Shown here: piece by piece, positions 1 to 11,100 of the stretch
How positions within the stretch are numbered: the stretch's first letter is position 1
How the letters are laid out: every line of letters begins with the position of its first letter
NCBI GenBank assembly: GCA_009760855.2
Contig: WPIO01000004.1
Location: forward strand, 3,846,001-3,910,000
Length of the DNA stretch: 64,000 nt
Origin: Cristatella mucedo
Taxonomy: Eukaryota > Bryozoa > Phylactolaemata > Cristatellidae
Reading direction: 5' to 3'
Position numbers and translations under genes: made by a program
The notes under the pieces: generated by a model
The model's input: only the letters and a program-made list of their open reading frames with translations
Databases searched by the model: none
What the model was told of the DNA's origin: nothing

Positions 1-1029
1 ATTATGTATTCGACGGCCATGCATTTGTGTTCTCTGTGGTTCTCATACACTTGCATGGAGTATAGGTGTATTGTGTCTGAACGTGTGCTGACATGTCCTT
101 ATCGCGATTCTATGCGTAGTGTGCTATTAATGTCAGGGAGATTGCTGATGGTAAAGTTGTGGGTCTATTCTGAGCTTTGAAACTTGTGTCCCTGACTTTT
201 CAGCCTGTCCATGTTTGTCTGAAGCCAAGACATGGTAGCTGTGGGCACTGCTACCAGAAGCACAGCCCTTGCAATTTGCATAGACCATTGTGTAAATGGC
301 AGAATGGTAGACAGGATTAAGCTAAGGGAATTATCTTGGCTTTTCTGCCACCAATCCTAGGAAAGCTTAAGTGATATGTCGTGCTGAAAGCCACAGTGCA
401 TGCCCCACTGGGCCCAAGGAGGCCAGCACCCCCCATGTGGGCACCCTTTGGTCATCATTGCATACTCATATGGTAAGTGTAGGCTGCACCCGAGGTCCCA
501 AAGTTGGATGTGGAATCGATCGGCGGAAGTGGCCAGCACTTGGTAGCTCGGCACATCAGAGGACTGGTCTAGCACAGTCCGAGTGTGTGTAGTTCGGGGA
601 TTCCATTCTTCCATTTTCCGATCTGTTGAGCTCACTGCTCCTTTATTGAAGGAGACCATTCGTAGGACGCATAATAGCTTCAGTGTCTGAATCACCTGCA
701 ACTGTAAACCTGAACATTGTAAACCATTACTATAGTGTACTCTCCAGCCTAGCCATTGACTCATAAGCTCATTAGGTCTGTTCAAACACATCAAATAGCA
801 GGTCGATCTAGGCCGAGCCGTGAGCAAGCATGATACCCCTTTAACCATCATTGCTAACTGCCCAAGTGCTGTAGTGATCTGAATCAATCCACTCTTGGCT
901 TAGTTCGCTGTAATTGCACTGCTCTTGCAGGCCGGGTCTCGGCCAGTGGGCACGTATTCAGGCAAGTCCGACCTTGCTCTGGTTGCTGTCCTATGTGTGC
1001 TTGTTTGTACATGCAAGCTCGTACTTGTG

Positions 1030-1077
<48 letters not shown>

Positions 1078-1111
1078 TGTGTGTGTGTGTGTGTATGTGT
1101 GTGTGTGTGTG
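1030..1111. repeat. (GT)n microsatellite
   Basis: Long GT run interrupted by single CT and AT units. The short open frames across it are repeat artefacts. Confidence 0.95.
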
Positions 1112-1236
1112 TTCGTTAATGAATTAGGACTTCTTGAGCAGGGAGTTGGACAAACCTTAAGCTGGTTTGCTATAGGAATGACCAAGTGCTGGTTATATTG
1201 TGGGTGTGACCAGGGCAGATATGTTTAGCTGTGCAT

Positions 1237-1238
<2 letters not shown>

Positions 1239-1300
<62 letters not shown>
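1239..1300. repeat. (TC)n microsatellite
   Basis: Uninterrupted TC dinucleotide run of about 62 bp. Confidence 0.97.
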
Positions 1301-1307
<7 letters not shown>

Positions 1308-1383
1308 CATCTTGTGAGCTGGTAGCTGGTAGGCCTTTCTTCTATCTGTATTTATTTGTATTTTATTGCTATTATATATAAAT

Positions 1384-1384
1384 G

Positions 1385-1412
<28 letters not shown>
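1384..1412. repeat. (AT)n microsatellite
   Basis: AT dinucleotide run inside an AT-rich stretch. Confidence 0.9.
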
Positions 1413-1417
<5 letters not shown>

Positions 1418-3529
1418 TTATTTTAGTATTTTATATATTTATTTCTATATGCTATTTCTGCTATTGGTCTCCACGACCAATATCCAATATCAATAGCAGA
1501 GATGCTACATCCCACAGAGATGTGGATTTGCTCACTGGGTATAGTTAATGGTGTGCAACTTGGAGACTGCTAAAGCCTTATGTGGTCAGATCGAGCCCTG
1601 AGTTTTACTTGGGGGTAGGTGCAGAGGGCTGTACAGCCCATTGCACACGATCTTTTTACTAGAAATTTTGTCACGTTCACCCCGCTCTCTATGCTCTCCC
1701 ACCTTAAGCATGGCTGATATGTTAAGTGCAGCAAGGAATGCTGATTATATTCTACTGTCTGCTATTGACATTCTTATCCAACATGTATAAAGTGCCCAGA
1801 AAGAAGAATCTATATAGCTGTTTTATTCTTATCCTAATTTTATTATCTCCTGAATCATGGTAGTTTCACATGGTGTCTTGTGCATAGAGATGATCTGGTG
1901 ATGTGTAAAGTAGTGGAAGTGTTTCATTTTCTTGTCCCCATGTGTGCAGTTAAAGTGTGCTACTTGTGCATAGGTTGCTCCTAATAATTTAACCATTCAT
2001 TGGAAGTTTCTTAAACTAACCTATTTTACAATATTTTTCTCATTTGGAGCCCCCCCTCTCCCCCTCACCCCCATGTTCTGCCCAGTGTCACCATACCATT
2101 TATCGTTCTGTGCAGCCACAATGAATTTTTCTGTCTAGTGTCACTATGCATTTTTGTCCAGCCTCAGACCCAGTTGCTCCTGTCTCACATGCCTTAGATT
2201 TTTTATCTCTTTCGTGCTCCCTCCTATCGAGTCTGTCGATCGTAGTGCAGCCTAGTCCATGAACTAAAACGATGCACCCATCATTGACTCGTAGTGTGAT
2301 GTATCTCTCTAAAACTCCACCAAGCTACAAAGACTTAAGTGGGTGTAGTGAGTTTTCTATAGCGCACTCGCCTGAGCGGCTTTCGATGCGATATACGATA
2401 CACACAAGAGACCAACAGACTTCTTTTCTTAGCAGCAAACAGAAAGTCAGAAGCATTCATGAGTCAGGAGGGCAGTCGAGGAAGTGAGTAGCATGGAAGT
2501 AGCAGCTCAGGAAGGCTGGAAACAGTCTGAAGTGGGAGAGCAGACGCCGTTGCATAAGAATTGTGTGACCGGGCAGAGCCTTGCCTTCTGTTTGTGGGAC
2601 ATCGGTTGTCCCTTGCATAAGGACTTATTAAAGGAAAAGACGGCTTTATCTAGAGTGATGGCCGTGGCTGGCATTTCGGCAGAGTATCGGCATGACCAGT
2701 AAGCAATGAAGCATGCTTCCGGGCAGCCAATTCACAAGACAGCCGACAAAAAGATCTGAAGGCTGGAGTGCAGAGTGTCCGAGGGTGCGTAGGCAGTGTT
2801 GCTATGGAACGACTATTTCTGGTCTTGAAACAAGATTAGTTAAGGGAGGCTGCATTTGACCGTGTAGGTGCTGCTAGTTTGATGGCCCATTTGGGACCGA
2901 AGCCAATTGGAAGTGCTTGTCAGGGAACAGTTAGAACTCGTAAGTATAGCGTGGGTTACAGCTGAAATGCTATGCCTGAAGTATGTTTCATGCTAAGGAT
3001 GCCAACGCTGACAGGAGCAGTAGTCTAGAGGGCTTTCATTCGTGGAGCAAGCTACAGATGACTCATTTGGTGGCTTGCCACAGCCTTGTATTGATTTTGT
3101 CCAAGATAAGAGCAATAATTGCAATGAGCTGTAAGGTTCTATCTGCATGCTCCCCCCACTCAAGCTGATGCTCTTAGTAATGTTTACTGAGCATCTGCTG
3201 AGCTTAGGCAATGGATCCAGTGCTATCTTGCCTGACCTTCGACAGTTCATGCTGCTGCTTTGTGTGCATGTGCATGCACTCTGTGTCAGCATATAGTGCA
3301 GGCACTCAACGGTATCTGTGTGCTCAGACGACCTGCATTCGGTAGTTGGTAGTAATTGTTATGCATTTGCACACCTGCATGAGAGAGCCAAATCTCATTC
3401 TAATCACTATACTTTGGCTGGAAAGGAAGCGTATACAATTATTAGAGAGAGCAGTTACATGTGCAATTTCAGCCCGTGTAAGTATGTAAAGCACATTTAC
3501 ATGCAGATGGAAAGTTTGCTGTAACAAGT

Positions 3530-4730
3530 TTTTTATCTCTTTTAAATGTGTAGGCAGAGGATTTCGTGATGTCAGCCAGTAGCACAAATTGTAGGCAGTG
3601 AGAGCAGAGGAACTTGAGACACAGTCAAAGGATTTGAAGTTAGTTTGAGGCACTGCTAAACAAGCAGAGTCAAGGAGGTATGCTTTGATGTCGGCAGAGT
3701 AGGTATCTGATAGGTATGCTGGAGCACGAGAATGAAGGGTTCTAAAATGATTGACAGGACCTTGAAGGCAATGAGATGCTTGACGGGGAGGCACCTCAGG
3801 TGTGAGAAAAGTGGTGTGTGGCACTTGTCACGTTCACGACAGACAAGCTTAGCAACCGAGTTTTCGAGCAACCACTTCTTTTTGCCTCTTATTGCTCTGG
3901 CAGGAAGACCAGTTAGAAGAGTTACAGAAATCTTGATGGAAGGTCACAAATGCATCGATAAACTTATCTGTGATATCCTTATCTAAGCAAAACCGAATCA
4001 TTGCAATATTATGTAGCCGAAAAAAGGCAGACTAGACTGTGCCACTACTGTGGTTGCCTGTTTTGAGATAGCACAGCAATATTCCATGCAGAGGCTGATG
4101 GGGATATTCTGGCCGTATCAAATTTTAGCGTTAAGTTTTAGTTTTACTTATGTCAGGGTTGTCCCTAAATATGAAGTTAGTCTTGTTATTCAATTGAATA
4201 AAGTTAGCTGCCGTCCAAGTGTCCGCAATACAAGCTTCAAGAGAGCTCAGATAATTTGAGATGGTGATTGACAGGGGTGAATCAAAAGCACTGACTGGTA
4301 CAACAGTCATCTGTATGGAAATGCAAGCAGAGATTATGCTTGGCGATTACATGGGTTTGGGGAGTATGTATTGCAGGAGCAGTGAGCCTAGAACTGATCC
4401 GTGGGTACCCCATACTTAAAGCAGATAATCAGATGACCTTTGGCTGTTGTCATCTACGTCCCGAATTCTCCCTAAGGGATAGGACTTACATTATTGCAGT
4501 GCAATGCCAGAGATGTGCATATGAGATTCGAGGTGCTCAAGAAGGAATGAGTGATTAGCAGTATCAAATGCAGCCGAAAGATTCTCCAGAACTGTCGAGA
4601 GATACCTTAAATGAATCTTCATGAGATCATTGCACACTTGCAGTAGTATAGACTCAGTGGGGTGATTTACCCTAAATTCTAGCTGGAAATTTTTTAAGTA
4701 AAGGTTTAGCTGGTGTGCTACTGCTAGTTG
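3530..4730 (-). mobile_element. Decayed LINE (CR1/L2-like) fragment, antisense
   Basis: On the minus strand this matches the 3' half of the intact element at 46.4-48.9 kb. It covers the RT C-terminal part with LAP-YLS and HWLP-like remnants. Further 5' it covers the core region, with readable remnants of HSTES and LSAAFDT at about 4530-4690. Frames are broken by many stops and indels. It lies in the intron just upstream of the first RBFOX exon seen. Confidence 0.8.
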
Positions 4731-4948
4731 GGATGAGTGACATGAAGAGTGGACTAGGTGACATTTTTTAATTCTCATGATCCAATTACATCGCCAACGT
4801 CTTGCATCACATGATCTCTTCAGCTGAACCCTTGGTGATGCATTTAGGGGGATGTATAGCTGCTGCAAGCCATCTGCTGACATTACATTTAGTTTTAAGC
4901 ATTGCTGCCTCAGCCTCTCGTCAGTGCTGACTGAGCTTGTCATTGCAG

Positions 4949-5110
4949 GCTCAGGTGACCAAGACAGAAAACTACAACGGCTTTTCTGGGCTTAGCAATG
5001 ATATAGGTGCAGCCGGAAATGAGTCTGCTGCATCGTCGTGTCCAAGGCGACTCCACGTGTCAAACATACCATTCCGATTCAGGGAAGCTGATTTGCGAAA
5101 CTTGCTGCCC
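4949..5110 (+). CDS. RBFOX: RBFOX exon: linker and RRM start (RNP2)
   Basis: The acceptor ATTGCAG precedes GCT and the donor is GTGAGT at 5111; phase 0 to 0, 54 codons. It encodes a short Ser/Asn-rich linker, then [19 protein letters not shown], nearly identical to Fox-1 RNP2 and the region after it. The Phe of IPFRF is one of the RNA-contact residues of the family. Confidence 0.95.
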
Positions 5111-8100
5111 GTGAGTACTGTAAACACACCTGCCTGGTGGTCGTAGGATCTCCATCTTGTGAAGTAATGCTAGGGTGAGAAGGTGCTTGTGAGAATGCTT
5201 TAGCCAAGAAGCTCTGGCTGTTAGTATGCTCGGTGCAAAGTTGATCTCGCTTTGCTGCTCGTTCAGAGAAGTGGCATAGTTTTAGTAATGCAGTTAGCAG
5301 CCGCATCAGTGACTCGCTTTTGTCTCCAAATCGGCTTGCACAATGTTATAGTACTTACAGTGCATTCTCTACTAACTAAAGTACCCGACTATTGTCATAA
5401 GTGAGACTTATCACCCATTGTTTGCATGCATTTGTGGCAGGTCTCTGTGAAATGCAATTTTTTTTATGCCTGCTCTAGCTGTTTCATATTTCCCTAGACA
5501 TAGCTTGCTTTTTATCTGCCATTATTAGGGCCACAAGGTATCTGCTGGGCAGGGTGTGCAAAATTTGCACGAAATCCGTGTGGAAAAATTTAAAATCCAC
5601 GATTATCTCATGGTTGCATACATTGAGGTGTAATGTTGGGTCAGTGCACATGGAGTTCAGCAACAAATTTCAACAACAACATTGCCACAAGCCGTGAACA
5701 TGCAATCGGTAGCAATTAGTTTGAGCGGGAAAATGTCCTCTTTTAATCTTCCAAAGTTATTTTAATGGTCAACATTCGATGATACTTCAGCCATTCGGCA
5801 TGCTGCACTAGCATTACGTGAGGTATGTCTTTTCTTGCTTTCCCTGGTCTTGGGGGAGCACCGGCAATTGCCTTGGGTCGAAAGAGCCCACAACCCTGAA
5901 ATATGTCATTTCTGGGTTGGCCCGAAGGACTCTTTACGCGTTTTTCTTTCGACTTAGTGCAGAAATTGCCCGAAAAGGCATTTCTGCAACTGACCAATGT
6001 AATTTAATGTGATTTATACCCATCTGCCGCTCCATAAAACCACATGGACTGAATGGGTGGTAAGCTGGATAATTTTCTATGTCTCAAAGCACTCAAAGCC
6101 TACATGCACTCAAAGCCTAAGCAGCTTTCGGTACGTGGGTTTCACGACAGCTGGAGAAGATCACCAGGATGAGGTTCGGACAGTGTGTCGAGCAAGTAAC
6201 ACGAATTTAGCATGGCAGCTAACATTTTAAAAGATCATCGAGGCTATCTTCTTGTAGCATGCTTTGTCGGCCAGTCACGAATGCTAGCATCATAATTTCC
6301 TCCACATGTCAATGTCTGCAGGGAACAAAGGACACATTTATCAGCCACCGTCAGCCTGACTGTGGACGCCTGCTTTCATTTGTCTGAGTTATGGGCGAGT
6401 GGGATTACAGCAATAACAGATTTGCTCGAAATGAGCATGCTGTGCTGCTGTGTGTCAAGCAGCTGCAGTATACTCGATACTCGTTATAACGGGTCGGCTG
6501 TATACACTTAATGCTTGTTTGCTAAGGAAGCAAACAGAGGCTATTAAGAAAAAGGTTTTTCAAAATTTTGATTTGGCTCAGCCGAAAAGTAAAATGTAGT
6601 GTTCACATTAGGAAATCGGTGCTTCGGGCCAGTACTGCCGTGGATTTTTCCTCAATCGTTGATTCTGTGTAGACCTAGTCTCTCCTGTCTATCTGCCTGT
6701 TACTGTGAAATGTGCAGGACCACGAAGTCTGCAGGATCATTACACCTTCATTGTCCTTGCTAGTGTACAGCATGATTAATCGGCACGAGAGGTCACGTAC
6801 GAATTGGATGGCTGTTCGAGAAGCAAATGACGTGGGCAGCCCGTGTCGTCGATGTGCAGACAGTAGTATATATTCCTGATTTGTGATAACGGCAGCTTCA
6901 TTGGGTAACCGGCTGGACGTGGCAGGCAAGGCAGGCATTCCATGACGAAGTAATGCAGTGCCTGGCAATGAGAAGAAACATTTTTTATCTTGCTAGAAAG
7001 TTGGACCATACCCACCCCGAAGGCAGGGCCATACACGCCGTGGGCAATTATTTAATTGCTCGAGCTGATTTTAACTTGTGCATCGTTGTTTGCTGAGGGG
7101 CATGTGCAACCGAAAGATATGATGAGTATGCTTACTGTACATCAATGCCCCGTGTGTCAGAGAGACCTTCTGCAATAACCTACCCATTTGTAGCTTGTTG
7201 CTTGGCTTTGTCTTTTTGAGGAACTGCTCCTGTGCGTTGTAGTTTGGCACCATTCTTGATGTCGAGATCATCTTTAATGAGCGTGGATCGAAGGTAAAAC
7301 TATGACTAAGTCGTGGTACTGCTTTTCTTTAATTTAGCTTCGATACTTAATGAAATTTTAGTGATGGGTATGAGTTAGCAAGAGTAGTACAGGCAAAGAA
7401 TCCTTCATCTCATCTCGATGAAGTGGTGCTCGAGCATGAATATCTGTACGTCTTGATACTTATCCCGCCTCTGGCTTGTGTGAGCCCCCAGTAAAAAGTT
7501 GGGCTTGCCTCCTGCACTGTTCTGTTTTATCCTTCATCGGAAGGCTGCGTGCGTACTTGCTGCATGTTACCAAATGCCGAGTTAAGTTCTGCTTTTTTCA
7601 CTTCAGTAATTAATCAACCGTGTGGCACCTGATAACCTACTAAGCTGGTCATTTCCATTAGGCTCCCACATGTGGTGATGGTCAGTCTGCTCCAGTTATT
7701 CTCTTTTAAGTGGTTAACCATTGCTACATTTTGATAGGGAGCCCTGTGACTATTCACCGGTTAAGTTCGGCTTAATAGGATGGCAATTTTTGCTCTCACA
7801 GCCCTTCTTAACGTGCCAAGCTTTATTTGGGATTAGCAATAGATCATTCTTCCGTGGTCGACTTGTTCCTGTCATCTTGGCCATCTGATTATATTTTGTT
7901 CCTATTCACCTTGGCTTACTACTTGGAATCCAAGCAGGCCTAAATTCTGCTAGCCCCGAGGAAAAGCAAGCTGGCCAGCTGCTTTTGCTATGCACTGTTT
8001 CACCTATTAGTGTGGCTCCTGTTTTTTTTTGTACCTTCCTCGTATTGGCTTCCCTGCATTCCTTGCCGTCAGCAGGTCGGCATTACACTGCCGTGACGTA

Positions 8101-11100
8101 ATCATTCTTTCTATGTCGTGAAGACTGGAGTCTTTGGTTATAAATATCCCCCAAAACCTGCTCGAGATGTTCGTCCTAGCGACCTCTGGCTCTGGCCTCA
8201 TTGTGCTGCCACATGTTCCTCCTCCTCGTCCTCCTCATCGTCCTCCTCATCGTCCTCCTCCTTGTCCTCCTCCTCATCGTCCTCCTCATCGTCCTCCTCA
8301 TCGTCCTCTTCATTGTCCTCCTCCTTGTCCTCCTCCTTGTCGTCCTCCTCTTCGTCCTCCTCTTCGTCCTCCTCTTCGTCCTCCTCGTCGTCCTCCTCGT
8401 CGTCCTCCTCGTCGTCCTCCTTGTCGTCATCCTCGTCATCCTCATCGTCCTCTTCATCGTCCTCCTCATCGTCCTCCTCATCGTCCTCCTCATCGTCCTC
8501 CTCATCGTCCTCCTCGTCGTCCTCCTCGTCGTCCTCCTCGTCGTCGTCCTCCTCGTCGTCCTCCTCATCGTCCTCCTCATCGTCCTCCTCTTCGTCCTCC
8601 TTGTCGTCATCCTCGTCATCCTCATCGTCCTCTTCATCGTCCTCCTCATCGTCCTCCTCATCGTCCTCCTCATCGTCCTCCTCGTCGTCCTCCTCGTCGT
8701 CCTCCTCGTCGTCCTCCTCGTCGTCCTCCTCGTCGTCCTCCTCATCGTCCTCCTCATCGTCCTCCTCATCGTCCTCCTCTTCGTCCTCCTTGTCGTCATC
8801 CTCGTCATCCTCATCGTCATCCTCATCGTCCTCCTCGTCGTCCTCCTTGTCTTTGTTCGGTCTTGCCTTTTTTGCTGTTGAGCTAGTCCTTCAGATGAGG
8901 CCTGGTTGATGCGTGAGCAGAGCTCATGTGAAACGGCATCGAGTGGACAAGGTCAAACGTATACATGTACGTGCCTACCGTACTTCCTCAGCTAGCCAAG
9001 TGCTTTTCTCCTCCACTTATGTGCCATGCAGGAGGCTCATTGCATTTGTCACTGGCATCCTGGCATGCCCAGGCCTTGCCTGCACCGAAGCCTGCATCAC
9101 TGCAGCTCGGTGCAGGCATCGGGGCCTGCTGCTGCATGCTACAGCTCCGACTGGCAAGTCGGCACACGGCAGGCAATTTGGACTGCTGCAGCAGCCCTCT
9201 GGCTTGTTGAGGCAACTCGCTGGCTGCATGTTTCGTGTAATCCCTCCCATTGCGGTAGCTCGTGCAAGCCCGCTCGGCTGCGTGTGTGATTATGTCGGCT
9301 GCCTGCCCTTCCTGCCAGCTTGCCTGCCTGCCTGCCGCCTGCCTGCCGCTGTGATTCCTTCCAGCCGTTGTCACTTAATCGTGCTTTTCCTCGTGCATGC
9401 AGGGATTTGGCTTTGTAACTTTCCAAAATAACGCGGACGCGGAACGAGCACGAGAGAAAATGAACGGCACTGTGGTTGAGGGACGCAAGATCGAGGTGCA
9501 TGACGGTTACATTTTTCAGCTGTCGCGCTCATGGCTGCTCCTTCTGGTCTGACGTGCATGCTATTGCAATGTGCCGGCAGCGGTGGTCACGATCATCCTA
9601 TGTGTCCCGAATGTAGCTTTAGCCACGCTCGTAATCGCATCTACCATTGCCGCTGCTGTCGCCCTGAGCGGTGCCTGCTGGTACGTGCCGTTGCCAGAAC
9701 CGCCTGAGCCCCTTTCATGCAATCGCCAGGCGTTGCACCCCCATCGTTGGCATGCTTCTTGCTCACGTCTGTGCTACAGATATTTGCATGCTCCTGACCC
9801 GAGTGCGCATTCTTTCGGTGTCTTTCGTGCCGTGCTGGGGTAGTGTGCACAGCAGCAGCAGCTGCTGCAGCATGCCGAAGCTGCAGCTGCTGTGGCATTC
9901 CGCGGTGGCAGAAGCCTATATATATATAGAAATCTGCTTGCGGCCAGTGAGCGGCTGCAGAGGCATGTCGTGCCTGCGCTTGCTACCACGACCTTGGCTC
10001 GAAGCAGCTCAGTCTGGTCGGCGTGTGCACCGCCCCTCATCAAGTATCTGCTAACGCGTAATTCTCCGAGCTTCGCAGCATGGCAGCGCTGCCTCAGTTG
10101 CCAGCCACTTGCAGTGCCTGCAAGTGGCTGGTGGCTTCGGCAAGCATGGCATGGGCGTCTTACTGTGCACCATGCACCCGCGTAGACTTAGCACTGACCG
10201 GAAGCTGTTGCACGGAGGGCAAACAGGGGGCAGAAGCTGCGGGCGACAGCAGCTGCTGGCGCTGCTGCCTTCGTGCGTACGCTGCTCACGCTTCCGTTCG
10301 CCGTGGTTTCCTACCGGAGGAGAGCTGCTAGCAGCTACCGATGGACGTGGTTTCATTCACAGGGCCTCGATCGTGGCCGAAAGTGAGGAATTGTGTGCTC
10401 GACGCTAGGTATGTGACATGCAAGTGTTGCTGCGTGCTCTCTTAGCTCGGCACTATCCATTGTCATGTGCCGTGGAACCACCAGCCGATGGCTGGCTGGG
10501 CCTGTGTGGAAACCAGAACCATTTGAGTGTGGCATACTTGGCAGCAGCTGAGGAGTGGAGTTCAGGAGGGTGGCAGCCGCAGTAGCAGCAGCTGCAGTAG
10601 CAACTCGGAGCTGGTGAGTGGGTTGATAGGCTATGGCGCTTGTCGGAAGGTCAAGCTGAGTGTGAGCTATCCTAGCCAGAGCAAGGTGGAGGGCTGCAGG
10701 AAACAAGGAAATCGGTGGCAGTCCATGACATTGCTGATAATGAATGGGAGATGAACTGAGGGAGCAATAATAAGGGACGATGAATTAGTGGATCTGGCAA
10801 GGGATGCGATGTGTGTACCGATGTGTGGATCGAGTGAAGGATAATGAATGGATCGAATGAGGGCTATTGAACAGACTGGGGGGGGGGTGGAGGGGCCACC
10901 AGAGTTCTACTGGTGACCAGTAGATCATAAAAGGGAATTAATTGAGAGAGGGGTTGACATTGGTGTCATTTGATCATTCATTGGATCAGCTGAAGAAAAA
11001 CGAGGTTTCACTAGAATCAAAACATCAACTTCTATGACCAAAGAATTAGTGCAACCGGTGGCTACCAAGCCCATAATCAACCAGTGGAGGGTCGATCAGT

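Larger units (their letters stand above)
1..3529. other. Non-coding flank or upstream intron of RBFOX
   Basis: I see no convincing exon here. It contains three microsatellites near 1.0-1.4 kb and otherwise unique sequence. A 71-codon frame ending near 2480 runs into a possible donor (GTGAGT at about 2481), so an upstream RBFOX exon here cannot be excluded, but the peptide has no recognisable similarity. Confidence 0.4.
9133..9790 (+). promoter_or_regulatory. Cluster of six TGCATG (RBFOX sites) around the RRM exon
   Basis: Exact TGCATG hexamers start at 9133, 9225, 9394, 9497, 9555 and 9785. About 0.16 would be expected by chance in 650 nt of uniform sequence. TGCATG is the high-affinity RBFOX recognition sequence. 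The cluster surrounds the RBFOX exon at 9403-9495, consistent with self-regulation by splicing. Confidence 0.75.

Noticed and set aside
3324-3824. 166-codon minus-strand ORF
   Set aside because: Partly the C-terminal RT remnant of a decayed LINE, and the rest has no similarity; not a host gene.
8118-8909. Several ORFs of 216-263 codons (Ser-rich, Pro/Arg-rich, Val/Leu-rich, Arg/Thr-rich)
   Set aside because: All are translations of one stop-free triplet array in different frames on both strands, inside an RBFOX intron.
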